Shown piece by piece: positions 37,201-46,470 of a DNA stretch of 64,000 nt; position 1 is the stretch's first letter; each line of letters starts with the position of its first letter. Source of the stretch: Episyrphus balteatus (taxonomy: Eukaryota; Arthropoda; Insecta; Diptera; Syrphidae); contig NC_079137.1 of the NCBI RefSeq assembly GCF_945859705.1, positions 30,995,322 to 31,059,321 on the forward strand, given 5' to 3'. The position numbers and the translations under genes are program-made. The notes beneath the pieces are model-generated. The model saw only the letters and a list, made by a program, of their open reading frames with translations. It did no database searches and was not told where the DNA came from.

Positions 37201-38975
37201 TAAATAGAGACAGCAATAGTCAAAACGTAAATCGCAATTGTTTACCGTGATTCGACCCCTGGCTAAATTTAGAAGTTTGAAATTCATCGCTGATACAAAC
37301 TTCAACATATGGGAGCTAAAATTTATACTATATAAAATAAATACTAGGCTGCAAAATGCAAAGCAATTCCCAATGTGTTTTTGATGTGGGCTATGTTAAA
37401 GTTTTAGTGCCTGAACTTCAAAATATCACAGAAACACGGATATTATTAGAATATTTCAAATAAACAAAAAATTCTGATTAAACTTTTTTGTTTTTTTGTT
37501 TTCGTTTTTTTCCAAATTTCTCATAAACAAATTTTTGTATTATAATTCAATTTATAAGTTCAAGTGACCTCAACTCCAATATAAAATATTAAAATAATTT
37601 TATTAATTTTGAATTATTTTTTTCTTCGTTATATTATAATTTCAAAAAACATTTGATTTAAAAACAAAATTAAGTTTTTGATTATAAAAAATAAATTTTT
37701 TGAAAACGCATGATTTTTTTTAAATGACGTTTTCAAGTGTTGATTAGTATATTCGTAAAAATGAAAAACTAACTATTTTTTTTTAATGTTAGAAAATGTG
37801 TATAGGTTCATAAAAAATATTTTTTTTTTTAATGCTCTGACGATTGTTTTTATTAAAATTCCCTTGTAACATACAAGTAAATCATTTAAAACGTTGTTTA
37901 AGTAATTATAACAACAAATTTTGTATAGATTCATATTCACTATTTCTTATTGTTTAATCTGTTTTTTTTTTTTTTCAGAAACTACAGCCAAGCTCTTTTG
38001 GACAAGCACAAATCTTCTATGGATCAATTGATTCATCGTGATCGCAATCATGCTAGCGTTGTAATGTGGTCAATTGCCAATGAACCCAGAACTAGTCAAT
38101 TTCATGCAGATTCTTATTTCGAGTAAGATGAAATCATTCTAAATATTTCTGCCCTTAAGACTTTACACAACAATCTTTTCTTTTGCTTAGATTTGTTGCC
38201 AATTTCACAAGATCCCTAGATCGCACCCGCCCAGTAACTGCTGCCATTGCAGTTCCTAATACAGATGACAAAGCTGTTAGTTTAGGAAACTCTCTCTTCA
38301 CTATTATATGAATATAATTTTATTTATAATTCTTCTTTTAGGCCAAACATTTAGATATAATAAGTTTTAATCGTTATAACGGCTGGTATTCAAATGCCGG
38401 TCGATTGGACATGATCACCAGCCGAGTGGTCAATGAGGCTGTGGCATGGAACAAGAAACACAATAAACCAGTTCTCATGTCAGAATACGGAGCCGATACA
38501 GTCGAAGGCTTACATTTCGTAAGGAAGATTCTATCAAGAGCTAACCGCTATAGATTCTAATTAAACCAATTTTACTTCTTTTAGCTGCCGTCTTATGTAT
38601 GGTCAGAAGAATACCAAGCCGAGTTATTTTCTCGACACTTTAGAGCCTTCGATATTCTGCGTAAGAAGTCTTGGTTCATTGGGGAGTTCGTGTGGAATTT
38701 TGCCGATTTCAAAACAGCACAAAGTAAATAATCAAATAGTCTCTAAAAATTTGATTCAACTAACAAATTTATTTCCAGCTGTAACACGGGTGGGTGGAAA
38801 CAAAAAAGGTGTCTTCACACGCAACCGTCAGCCCAAGTCTGCCGCTCATCTGCTGAGGAAGCGTTACTTTGCTCTCGGCCAGGAAGTGGATCAATGTACT
38901 TTCCCAGAAGATCTGTTTATCTACATTACAGATAGTACAGCGAGTAGTAAAACACACGATTCCACCGATTTGTAA
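31084..38975 (+). CDS. GUSB: Beta-glucuronidase, 11 coding exons, lysosomal GH2 enzyme
   Basis: This enzyme hydrolyses terminal beta-D-glucuronic acid from glycosaminoglycans, normally in the lysosome. Joined exons give 1971 nt, or 656 residues (human 651). A hydrophobic N-terminus (about 1-17) precedes GILYPRES. Then come the N-terminal sugar-binding fold, an Ig-like domain and the TIM barrel, with signatures YFRGFGRHED, GANAYRTSHYPYSEE and VVMWSIANEP. Glu445 in NEP is the acid/base and Glu534 in SEYGAD the nucleophile, 89 residues apart as in the human enzyme (451 and 540). Tyr498 matches human Tyr504, and the GNKKG loop for glucuronate recognition is present. All introns are GT-AG in compatible phase. 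I chose ATG 31084, the first in frame after the acceptor at 31066; an upstream coding exon is possible. Intron 6 is 5.36 kb and full of repeats. No lesion was seen. Confidence 0.93.
31364..31543 (+). CDS. GUSB: GUSB coding exon 2
   Basis: Residues 71-130, including MPVPASYNDV and RDHVGTVWYDRKFFVP of the sugar-binding domain. The following intron (31544-31603) is 60 bp, a multiple of three with no in-frame stop. Confidence 0.92.
31604..31770 (+). CDS. GUSB: GUSB coding exon 3
   Basis: Residues 131 to the split codon 186. It carries WINGQMAMKHEMGHLPFEAE, matching the end of the sugar-binding domain. It ends at a GTAATT donor in phase 2. Confidence 0.92.
31828..31973 (+). CDS. GUSB: GUSB coding exon 4
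   Basis: Begins after a TTTAAG acceptor and completes the split Lys codon. It encodes DGGVSIVQTYTFDFFNYAG and IHRSVHLFTTPKVFIEEVEV at the junction to the Ig-like domain. It ends in phase 1 at GTAACA. Confidence 0.92.
32033..32385 (+). CDS. GUSB: GUSB coding exon 5
   Basis: Residues about 235-352, the Ig-like domain and the entry to the barrel. It contains PWWPYLMHPEPGYLY and NGKPIYFRGFGRHEDSD (family 2 signature region). Three NxT sequons (NGT, NET, NNT) suit a glycosylated lysosomal protein. It ends in phase 0. Confidence 0.93.
32444..32616 (+). CDS. GUSB: GUSB coding exon 6
   Basis: Residues 353-409 plus two bases of codon 410. It encodes IRGKGLDFALLTRDFNLLKW, GANAYRTSHYPYSEE and IIDECPSVDTE of the TIM barrel. 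Donor GTAAGT is at 32617, phase 2, and it opens the 5362-bp intron. Confidence 0.92.
32617..33688 (+). other. GUSB intron 6, 5' part without recognised repeats
   Basis: About 1.07 kb of intron sequence before the first recognisable MITE. No exon-like frame in phase was seen. Confidence 0.6.
33689..33832 (+). mobile_element. Truncated TTAA-MITE family 1 copy
   Basis: It starts AGCCTAGTACGCAGCTGAAG and matches the left part of the complete element at 49223-49476, including CTTGAACGAAATTAAAT and TTTTTATTTGTATTTT. It stops where MITE copy D begins. The remaining right part was not found beyond copy D. Confidence 0.6.
33833..34258 (+). mobile_element. MITE family copy D, in GUSB intron 6
   Basis: A 426-bp copy of the GAGCC/GGCCC family with exact TTA flanks (33830-33832 and 34259-34261). 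It lies at the junction between the truncated TTAA MITE and the following foldback. Confidence 0.8.
34264..36529. mobile_element. 2.3-kb foldback element in GUSB intron 6
   Basis: The ends are CCAGTAATTTTAG and its complement CTAAAATTACTGG. The arms run from 34264 to about 35790 (interrupted by a 960-bp insertion) and from about 35955 to 36529. They are nearly identical reverse complements, meeting at a short loop. The right outer arm keeps about 14 bases that the left lacks. No coding capacity was found, and no convincing flanking duplication. Confidence 0.75.
34328..35287. mobile_element. Palindromic TTAA-flanked insertion inside the foldback arm
   Basis: It starts AGCCTAGTACGCAGATCGC, ends GCGATCTGCGTACTGGGC, and is flanked by TTAA on both sides (34324-34327 and 35288-35291). 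Two overlapping inverted pairs are visible: 34328-34518 with about 34805-34995, and 34519-34800 with about 35000-35287. The motif AGCCYAGTACGCAGATCGC therefore occurs four times. The opposite arm of the host foldback has a single TTAA at the mirrored position (36455-36458). Confidence 0.8.
36666..37123 (+). repeat. Degenerate relative of the AGCCTAGTACGCAG family
   Basis: The left part resembles 34519-34600 (CAATTTTATCTCTACAATTT and TATCTCTACACGC). The right end reads GCATGTACTAGGC before TTAA at 37124-37127. The middle holds TTCACGAC and GTTCAC motifs not found in the other copies, so it is a diverged or chimeric member. Confidence 0.4.
37124..37978 (+). other. GUSB intron 6, 3' part
   Basis: AT-rich intron sequence with no paired repeat recognised beyond a short AATACTAGGCTGC fragment near 37348. 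It ends in a strong polypyrimidine tract and CAG acceptor (37963-37978). Confidence 0.6.
37979..38122 (+). CDS. GUSB: GUSB coding exon 7 (acid/base glutamate)
   Basis: Completes codon 410 and runs to the split codon 458. It encodes HRDRNHASVVMWSIANEP with the catalytic acid/base Glu445. It ends at GTAAGA in phase 2. Confidence 0.93.
38191..38275 (+). CDS. GUSB: GUSB coding exon 8
   Basis: Residues about 458-486, with FTRSLDRTRPVTAAIAVPN, equivalent to the SLDPSRPVT stretch of vertebrate enzymes. It has one NFT sequon. The donor GTTAGT is weaker than its neighbours; phase 0. Confidence 0.9.
38342..38518 (+). CDS. GUSB: GUSB coding exon 9 (nucleophile)
   Basis: Residues 487-545. It contains ISFNRYNGWYSNAG with Tyr498, and KPVLMSEYGADTVEG with the catalytic nucleophile Glu534. 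Confidence 0.93.
38585..38723 (+). CDS. GUSB: GUSB coding exon 10
   Basis: Residues 546-591 plus one base. It encodes SEEYQAELFSRHFRAFD and WFIGEFVWNFADFKTAQ near the C-terminal end of the barrel. It ends at GTAAAT in phase 1. Confidence 0.92.
38779..38975 (+). CDS. GUSB: GUSB coding exon 11
   Basis: Carries GGNKKGVFTRNRQPKSAAHL (substrate loop and final barrel helix) and a species-variable tail ending in STDL, then TAA at 38973-38975. Confidence 0.93.
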
Positions 38976-39144
38976 TTAGCATAAAAAGCATTTAAGACAA
39001 CAAAACTAAAAGGTTTCATGAGGAAGACGAGTAACAACTACACACCAAACGAGAAACTAGGATTAATGTACATAATTTTATTTTTTCTTTAGTTCATAAG
39101 TTCCATTCGCCAAGACTTTACTATTGTAACAATATTGCGATATA

Positions 39145-39150
39145 AATAAA
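39145..39150 (+). terminator. GUSB polyadenylation signal
   Basis: AATAAA lies 170 bp after the GUSB stop and is followed by an A-rich run and a T/GT-rich stretch. It is the first canonical signal downstream. Confidence 0.6.
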
Positions 39151-39391
39151 AAAAAAGAGGTTTTGTATAATCATAGCCGGGTGTTGTTTATTTTTTCTTG
39201 TTTAATTTCAGTGACTCTCCTTATATTTATTGTTATCATCTTCATCAGGCCTTTAAACAAAAATATTAAGTAATTAATAAACTATCTGTATGTATCAAAT
39301 TTGAAAAAAACTTACAAATACAAACAATGTTTGTTGAAACAAACGATTTATAATTTTTACAAAAAAAAAAAAAAAAAACGAAACAATTTAG
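39151..39391. other. Short intergenic stretch after GUSB
   Basis: No feature beyond an A run at 39361-39378. Confidence 0.4.
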
Positions 39392-39636
39392 AGCGAAATT
39401 CAGAGTCGTCACTCAAGTAAAATTTTTTCTCAAGCACAAGTCTGAGATTGACTTTCTGAGTGTTCGCTTAAGCATTTACTTCAAAATGTCCTCGGTTAAA
39501 ATTCATAAGCTAAATGTTAAAAAACCCTTAGGTTTTCTTAAAGTAATGAGTTTGAGTTGCTGAAGTGGGCCAAACGCAAGAGCAAAAATGTTCAGTTGAG
39601 TACAATTTTTACTTGAGTGACGACTCTGAATTCCGC
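39392..39636. mobile_element. 245-bp MITE with AGCGRAATTCAGAGTCGTC ends
   Basis: The left end AGCGAAATTCAGAGTCGTCA continues into CTCAAGTAAAA. The right end is its complement with one mismatch near the tip. It is non-coding and single-copy in this window. No unambiguous duplication flanks it. Confidence 0.7.
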
Positions 39637-40440
39637 TTTTAAAATGAAAACAAACTCAAGATATAGTGGTATGAAAATATAATGTAAGGAAGTTTTAATT
39701 CTTTGCTAAGACCATCGCAATCAGATCCTTGGTTAGCAACATTCTCGTTCCTTTTTATGTGAAGCATTTCTAAAAGCATGTTGTTCTTGTTGCAAGATTA
39801 TTACATTATCTATAGTTTCACTTTGAGCAATGCATAGGTAGTGCCTTTTTTTGTGAGTTTCCGGTTTTCAAATCTGATTTGTGTCCAGCGATTCTATTTT
39901 TAAGTTTTTGTTTCTATGTTCCAATATAAGCATTTGAACAAGAATTATTATTTCCACCTAAAAAACAGTTTATCTGGCGTACCACGTCCGATTTCTCTTC
40001 CTTTTTTGTAACGTCTTTAAATTTAGTCAAGAGATTTGTCTTGAGTGTATTAAAAGATTTAAATGCTATCTTTACCATTTCCTTATCTCTTATTGGAGTA
40101 TTTGCTAGCCATTTAGAAAGTTGTTGAAAATACAATAAAACATGAAATGATTTTGATTTTTAACGACCAAGACATCTAATGTCGAATTCCTTTTAACCAC
40201 TTGCAGTCGCTACAAAATTCGCTACTAAATTCGATATTTTTTTGCTGTATAGGAAATCAAAAAAAGGTAGCGATCTCATTTTGTGACTGTATTTGTGTCC
40301 AAGTGACCGATGAAAAACAAACGAATATACAAAACGACTTCATAGTAAAAACAAAACTACGTAAAAGTTGTTTATTTTGTTCACTAAAAATGATTTCTAT
40401 TTCAGAAATAAACAAAAAAATTTGGTTTAACAGATACTAT
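39637..40440. other. Intergenic, no gene seen
   Basis: A 118-codon + frame (40201-40557) and a 73-codon minus frame (39914-40135) are present. Neither has a recognisable domain, and the first runs into a repeat element, so I do not call them genes. Confidence 0.35.
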
Positions 40441-40686
40441 CAGCCTTATTGTGATTTACAAGACAACTATCAATCGATAGTTGATAAATACTCAAATTTG
40501 GGATTTTCAAACCTTATTTATAGGAAAACTGGTCAACCTTTTAATGAAATTTTGTAATTAGATTTCATTAAATAACGGTTAGGACCATTCTCTGGTTTCA
40601 AAAATTTTCGTAATTAAGTAAAAAGATATCGAAATTTAATTTTTATTAACTCCATCGATTGATAGTTGCATATCGCAATAAGGCTG
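40441..40686. mobile_element. 246-bp MITE with CAGCCTTATTGYGAT ends
   Basis: CAGCCTTATTGTGAT at the left and ATCGCAATAAGGCTG at the right are inverted. A further inverted AACTATCAATCGAT motif lies just inside each end. TAT flanks both sides (40438-40440 and 40687-40689). Its termini resemble those of the 815-bp element at 42005 (CAGCCCTATCGGCAAT). Confidence 0.6.
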
Positions 40687-41070
40687 TATATTAATAACTT
40701 CTACTAATAGATCTTCCATTACGATGTCTGCCAATGAAAACATCTTGTTTTTTCTTATAAATTTGCTTGTTAAATTTTAAATAATTACTATCTACGATTA
40801 AAGATTGCAATACCGGGATGATTTTCCGATCCCGGGATTGGAGATTTAAAAAATTCAATCCCGAGATAGTCCCAGGATTTGAAAATTATTTTCAGACTCA
40901 ACTTTGGAGGCAAAAAAAAAAAACAAGTTTTATGCATTAATTTTTATTATTAACAACGGACAGAGAACAAAAAAAATAATATTCTTCATAAAAACAAACA
41001 AAACAAGTAAAACAAAAACAATATTGCTTTAAACAAAAACTAAAAAAAATTCCTAACGGAATAAACTATA

Positions 41071-43582
41071 CAGGGTGTCCCGTAGAAAATGGATAAGCCT
41101 AAAATGGCTTATAGGTGCACTTTTGACTGTTCTGAAACCGAATAGAAAAAGTTTCTATCGCAACCAGTTTCGAAAATATTAGCTTTTTTTCGTTCAGTGT
41201 ACTTTAAATTTCATCATCTTACGTTTTCTTTAACCACAACCACGAATGAATGAATTTTATAAATTTCTTATTTTTATAATTTTCTAAAATAATTGGGTCA
41301 CTACATAAGAAGTTAAAAGTTTTTACAACTGTTGCATCTTTTCTTTAAACAAATTTTGAAATTAGTTTTTCGATGCAAAATGTAAAAAAAAATATTTTAT
41401 GAAAATTTTCAAACACCTGTAGTATAAAAAAAATCCATAGGAACGTAGGTGGCCAACTTTTTTAAAAATATGCGCGTCCAAAGGGGATTGCAGAATGGTT
41501 AAAGTTTTTATCAAATCTAGAGTTACTAGGAAGTTATTGGTACCAAAGTGCAAAAAAAGCCTATTAATTTAATAAATTATTTTAACTGTAAAATCTTAAG
41601 TTTTTCACATTGCTGCCTAAAATGCATGGATTCCATCAGTTTTTTTAATCAGTCATATTTTACAATAATTCTTCTTACACATAACTATTAAAAAAGCGTT
41701 ATAACCGTTGAACAATGGCTATAAAATAAATAATTTAACTTTTTTTTAATGCAAAGTAGAAAAAAAAATATTTGTTTGCTCAGTTTAAGCATGGGCATAC
41801 AATTGTGCATCGGGACAGCTTGTTTTGAGTTTTGACTTCTTAATGATCTCGTTTTAAAGAAAAATTGAGATTTTCGGTCCCGTTGGCCCAATGCAACCTC
41901 ATCGAAAATGTTGCAATGTTTTCGAATTTTTGTTCAATTCCCAATGTTATTGGGCTACGAAAAACATCCAATATTTGTTAGATGCAATTTAATTTACAGT
42001 TAATCAGCCCTATCGGCAATCTCACATGAGAAATTTCCCCGGGAGTAGGTTTTCTCTCCCGGGAATTTTTCTCCTTATCGGCAATCTCCATCGGAATTTC
42101 GTTTTCGGGAAAGAAGTACAGCCAACTTAACAAAACAAAAAAACCTTGGAACACATGTCTTCGAAAATTTTGACAACTCTAATTTGATTGTATTTAGTGC
42201 ACAAAAACAATTAAAATGTTGAATAGCCAATATATATATAATTTTTTTCTTTGGTGTTGATTTGTGGATTTTTATTCAATAATTTTTTTTATTTTTTGCC
42301 CATTAGTTTTGTGTTTTTAATTTTAATTAAAGAATCAATCAATAAAGTTTTTTAAGCTTTGTTTTTTTTTTTTGACATGATAAACAAATAACTGAAATAA
42401 ATTGAGGCATTCCACATAATTTGATCATTTCTTCGACCAAAGCAGCAAACTAATGCTCTCGGAATGGTCTCCTTTAGTTCTATGCTTTTCTTTTAAGGTT
42501 TTCTTATATTTTATTTTTGTCTACTATTTTGCGTTATCCAGTTGCAATATCATTTGCTTTTTGTTGGATTAAGGAAGTTAATAATTTAATATTTTTAACA
42601 GAATATTTTGAAAGAAAAACACGTACATTTTGGCTTCAAAATATCTGTTCCCCATAAAAAATATGATAGAAATACTTCGGGGGAGAAACTTCATTCCGGA
42701 TAGGTATTTTTGTGTGGGAATTTTTTCCTAGGAAATTTTTCCATTCAAAAAGTATTGCCGATACCGATTTTTCGGAATAGAGAAATTTTTCCAGGGAAAT
42801 TGTATTGCCGATAGGGCTGAATATGGTGAGCCACTTCTTATTTTATCTTTTAAACTGGTTATAAGCGAATTAGCAAACAAATATTTTTTTTCTACTTTGA
42901 ATTAAAAAAAAAGTTACATTATTTTTTTATAGCCATTGTTCAACGGTTATAACACTTATTTTTAGTAGTTATGTGTAAGAAGAATTATTGTAAAATATGA
43001 CTGATTAAAAAAACTAATGGAATCCATGCATTTGAGGCAGCAATGTGAAAAACTTAAGATTTTACAGTTAAAATAATTTATTAAATTAATAGGCTTTTTT
43101 TGCACTTTGGTACCAATAACTTCCTAGTAACTCTAGATTTGATAAAAACTTTTACCATTCTGCAATCCCCTTTGGACGCGCATATTTTTAAAAAAGTTGG
43201 CCACCTACGTTCCTATGGATTTTTTTTATACTACAGGTGTTTGAAAATTTTCATAAAATATTTTTTTTTACATTTTGCATCGAAAAACTAATTTCAAAAT
43301 TTTTTTAAAGAAAAGATGCAACAGTTGTAAAAACTTTTAACTTCTTATGTAGTGAGCCAATTATTGTAGAAAATTATAAAAATAAGAAATTTATAAAATT
43401 CATTCATTCGTGGTTGTGGTTAAAGAAAACGTAAGATGATGAAATTTAAAGTACACTGAATGAAAAAAAGCTAATATTTTCGAAACTGGTTGCGATAGAA
43501 ACTTTTTCTATTCGGTTTCAGAACAGTCAAAAGTGCACCTATCAGCCATTTTAGGCTTATCCATTTTCTACCGGACACCCTG
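41071..43582. mobile_element. 2.5-kb foldback nested in the hAT element
   Basis: The ends are CAGGGTGTCCCGTAGAAAAT and the complement of CAGGGTGTCCGGTAGAAAAT, with TATA on both sides (41067-41070 and 43583-43586). The arms, about 41071-41790 and 42845-43582, are close to identical. For example, the same 63-codon frame appears at 41362-41553 (minus) and 43100-43291 (plus). The loop holds another inserted element. There is no transposase. The 4-bp duplication does not by itself fix the superfamily. Confidence 0.8.
42005..42819. mobile_element. 815-bp TIR element nested in the foldback loop
   Basis: CAGCCCTATCGGCAAT at the left and ATTGCCGATAGGGCTG at the right, with AAT on each side (42002-42004 and 42820-42822). 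Subterminal copies of TCGGCAATCTC and inverted CCCGGGA and GGAAATTTTTC motifs give internal hairpins. It is non-coding. Confidence 0.7.
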
Positions 43583-43657
43583 TATATTCTAAAAATTAAT
43601 TCATAATTAATTCAGTCTATAGGTTTAGTTACGAAGTAATTAAAAAATAAATAAATA

Positions 43658-44120
43658 TTAAATTAAATTGGAATTATTTTTATAATAAAATCGAATAAAA
43701 AGCAAAGGATCCAATGTTTTGGCTGCAAGTCTGCTTCTAAATTTGGTTCCAAAACTTGCAGCTGCAGAAAATGCACGCTCGGGTTTAATACTCGTTGGAG
43801 GGATGGACATATTTATGTGCCTGCTCTAAGTATTTTCCTCTTATCCCGTCTTCAAAAAGCAGCATCCCTCTTTTGAAAGTTTCATCAGCCGCTTCTATAT
43901 TTTGGTGGGGTTCTATGTTTTTGAGACTATTTTTTACTTCATTTTCTAATTCTTCGCAGCTAGATGGAACAGCAACAGGTTCAGTTTCATGAATATAGTC
44001 ATCGTTGACAGCACCCACGCGTTTTAAAATTGATGTAGTTTGCTTTATTAATGTTATTTTGTTGGGACTTGAAAATAAATTTCTTACTTCTGGGCTTGAG
44101 TTTTCGAAAATTACTTTTTA
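43658..44120 (-). pseudogene. hAT transposase C-terminal remnant (frameshifted)
   Basis: On the minus strand, one frame (43785-44120) carries a degenerate pre-domain stretch including FENSSPEVRNLFSSPNK and GAVNDDYIHETEP. After a frameshift near 43795, another frame carries KPERAFSAAASFGTKFRSRL followed by AAKTLDPLLFIRFY, with a stop at 43658-43660. ERAFSAAA and LLFIR are the hallmark of the hAT dimerisation domain. The zinc-finger and catalytic parts are missing, so it is an inactive remnant. Confidence 0.75.
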
Positions 44121-44443
44121 GTAATTTAGTAGTTTAGCCACCAATCCTTAAAATCCCGTGATTTTCCGGATCAAAAAATGGGCCGGGATCCCGAATCCCG
44201 GTATTGCAATCTCTATGCACGATACATAAACTTTAGATTTTAAGAAAATTATCTTTTTCAATTTTTGTGTGTTCTTGAATAATGTAAAAAATTATAAATT
44301 ATTTTTCTTTTACCAAATATCGTTTCTATTTATAAATTTTCAAGTTTGTTATTTAGTTTTTTTTTTTTTTTTTTAAATTAAAGTAAAATAAAAATGAATT
44401 TAAGTCTACATTGTAAGTCTACATCAAAAAGACGTTTCTTTGT

Positions 44444-44625
44444 TCAGAAATCATCCTCCGTTGGTGGTTCAATGACTTTCATGCATTCATCAGCGAATTC
44501 GACAAAAAGTGGCTCTTGCATTGCCACACGCATTGCATTCCAAGCATTTGGAGCAACGTCGATTTCTTGTAGAAAAGTCCGCAGGTGAGGATTATAGAGG
44601 AGTTGTTTCAGTGGTTCACAGGTTC
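44444..44625 (-). CDS. ZNHIT3: ZNHIT3 coding exon 3
   Basis: Encodes the conserved C-terminal region with NPHLR and AMQEPLFVEFADECM, and ends EDDF before TGA at 44444-44446. Confidence 0.9.
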
Positions 44626-44964
44626 CTATAAAAGGTGTCAGTTAATAAATATCATTGAGAATTCAAGAAACTTACTTAATTGTTCTAATTTAGCTGGATG
44701 AACTGTGTCTTCTGTTTTAAAAGGCGGAAATATCGTTGGATTGTCATCAAGATTTGATTTTTCATCAACTTTGGTCAAAGGTTTGCATTCTGTTTTCTGG
44801 TGTTCTTTGAAGCAATTCAGGGAGCAACTGGAAAAAAAAATATAAAACAAGTTAATGAAATATCTAAGAACATTTTTGGAAACATACTATGGTTGTAGGC
44901 ATTTTGGACACTTGTATTTTTTGGTAATTTCCTGACAAACTATACAATTTGTCGACATTTTCAT
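44444..44964 (-). CDS. ZNHIT3: HIT zinc-finger protein, ZNHIT3-type, 3 exons
   Basis: The joined exons (44888-44964, 44676-44827, 44444-44625) give 136 residues (human ZNHIT3 is 155). An N-terminal HIT-type zinc finger reads CIVCQE, YKCPKC, YCSLNCFKEH and C at about 7-45. An acidic linker follows, then the conserved C-terminal segment LLYNPHLRTFLQEID and AMQEPLFVEFADECMKVIEP. ZNHIT3 proteins act with NUFIP in box C/D snoRNP assembly. Introns are GTATGT/CCAG and GTAAGT/ATAG, and phases match. The start is ATG 44964 or the second ATG 44958 (MKMSTN or MSTN). The gene sits alone between a hAT element and a 4-kb TIR element. Confidence 0.9.
44676..44827 (-). CDS. ZNHIT3: ZNHIT3 coding exon 2
   Basis: Completes the split Tyr codon and encodes CSLNCFKEHQKTEC, the second half of the finger, then an acidic linker to KLEQL. 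It ends at GTAAGT in phase 1. Reading past this donor gives a spurious C-terminus. Confidence 0.9.
44888..44964 (-). CDS. ZNHIT3: ZNHIT3 coding exon 1
   Basis: Encodes the first 25 residues plus two bases, with the first Cys pairs of the HIT finger (CIVC and CPKC). Donor GTATGT is at 44887 on the minus strand; phase 2. Confidence 0.88.
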
Positions 44965-45188
44965 GAGCAAAAAGTAAACAAAATTAAAAATTGCATGAAC
45001 AAAATACACATGTCAACTGAAATGTCAGCGGAGTGTGGTAAATTGTTCGAACTCACCACCTGTGGTGAGTTTGGTTAGGAGGTGTTTGGAAAATGAAGCG
45101 GTTATTTCTATCCGTCGCTAGATGACACTTTTAATGTGCTAAATAAAGTGGACGTTATTTTTAAAAGAGTTTGAATTATTCAGTACAG
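44965..45188 (-). promoter_or_regulatory. ZNHIT3 upstream region
   Basis: A short intergenic stretch that must hold the ZNHIT3 promoter unless it lies in the next element. A perfect inverted repeat (AACTCACCACCTGTGGTGAGTT) lies at 45053-45074. No TATA box could be fixed. Confidence 0.4.
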
Positions 45189-45367
45189 CCATTGAATAAT
45201 TATATATAGAAGTGACACCGATAGTTTCTAGCGCTACAGAATTTTATTTTTTTCGGCAATCAGATGTACTAAAAAATCCCCAGAGAGAATGGGGCTTGTC
45301 TTAGAAAATTATTTTTCCAAAAATTTGTTTTTAAAAAAGGAAATTTCACAAATACAAACGTAACAAA

Positions 45368-45566
45368 ACAAATATCAAATAAAAATAAATTGTATCAACA
45401 CGTCGACATCCTATAGTAGAAAAAAAAATAAGGAAATTTTACTCACACATAAAACATAAAACAAATATCAAACAAAAATAAATCGTATCGACACATCGAC
45501 ATCCTATAAATGAAAAAATAAAATAAGGAAATTTTACTCATACATTCAAAATTACACAAATATCAA
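45368..45566 (+). repeat. Tandem repeat, about 94-bp period
   Basis: Units start ACAAATATCAAA at 45368, 45461 and 45556 (periods 93 and 95). Each contains a CGACATCCTATA motif and AAGGAAATTTTACTCA. There are about 2.1 copies, just inside the left end of the 4-kb element. Confidence 0.75.
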
Positions 45567-46209
45567 ACAAAAATATTGAAAAGTTAGTTGACATTATAAA
45601 TGTATCCATAGTAACTCGAAACTAAAAACAAGAAATTTTGTATTAACGACGAGAATTTGAACAAAATTAAATATTATTGTTGTATATCCTAGGCACGTTA
45701 TAGCTTATAGGGCATGAAAGTTACCCTTGTTTCAATAGTCCTATTAGCGTAGGTGACAAGGTGATTGCTGTTTAATTTTGCTTTCTGAGTTCGTATCCCC
45801 ACAGAGATTGCTATTTTTTTTATATTATATTTTGTTTTGGAATATTATGAAATGCGTAACAATTAGAGTCTTTTTTTGCTGAATCGAAACTTAAGCATTT
45901 AATTACAACACAAATCCTTATGTGACAGTTTACGCCGAAGTCAAAATAGAGCCTTAAAATTTATGTTCAACATGAATTATTTAAGGTTCGTTTCAGCTAA
46001 TGGCCCTTAAAGAAAAAAAGAAAAACGTTAAGAAAAACTCAATGTAATAATTTAAATGAGGTAAGAGCTCAAACCAATAAGTCGTTTTGGCTCAAACTTT
46101 TTGTTTATTTTTGATTCCAAGGAGGGAAATTTGAAATTTTTTAACGGCACCAACTAGAGATGCTGCAAATAATGATTCGGTTGAATACCGAACATTCGAC
46201 CACGCTTAT

Positions 46210-46470
46210 ATGTACAGTGCGGTTCACTTGGTTAGACGCACCAATTTTCGTTTACATAAATTTCATTTTTTTTTGTGTGTGTGCAAGAATAACCAAAAAA
46301 ATTTTATTTATTAGAATGGTTATTTAGTTCTTAATAGAAAAACAAAAAGAATTAGTGGGTGAGTGGAAGTTAACGGTACTTTTTAGTCCTTCTTGTCCTT
46401 GATGTAAGAAAAAGGGCAGCTTTTTTCGGTTCACATGATTAGACGCACACCTTAAATTAGTTAGTTTGGC
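46210..46470 (+). repeat. Two copies of a GGTTCAC..TTAGACGCAC motif
   Basis: GCGGTTCACTTGGTTAGACG at 46219-46238 and CGGTTCACATGATTAGACGC at 46428-46447 are related direct repeats. They resemble the termini of some Tc1/mariner-type elements. No complementary right end was found, so this is probably a fragment. Confidence 0.35.

Larger units (their letters stand above)
40799..44215 (-). mobile_element. hAT element, disrupted by nested insertions
   Basis: The ends are TAAAGATTGCAATACCGGGA and the complement of TAGAGATTGCAATACCGGGA. The flanking octamers tctacgat (40791-40798) and tgcacgat (44216-44223) agree at 6 of 8 bases, as expected for an old hAT duplication. Inside, near the right end, is a hAT dimerisation-domain fragment on the minus strand. 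Only about 0.9 kb belongs to this element; the rest is the foldback at 41071-43582. It ends about 230 bp past the ZNHIT3 stop codon. Confidence 0.75.

Noticed and set aside
40201..40557. 118-codon + frame
   Set aside because: Composition is low-complexity and cysteine-rich by chance, no domain is recognised and its 3' part lies in the MITE at 40441-40686.
41362..43291. Two identical 63-codon frames on opposite strands
   Set aside because: They are the same sequence in the two arms of the foldback at 41071-43582, not duplicated genes.
45368..45566. Tandem repeat considered as a LTR or centromeric satellite
   Set aside because: Only about two units are present, within a TIR element, without PBS, polypurine tract or extended array.
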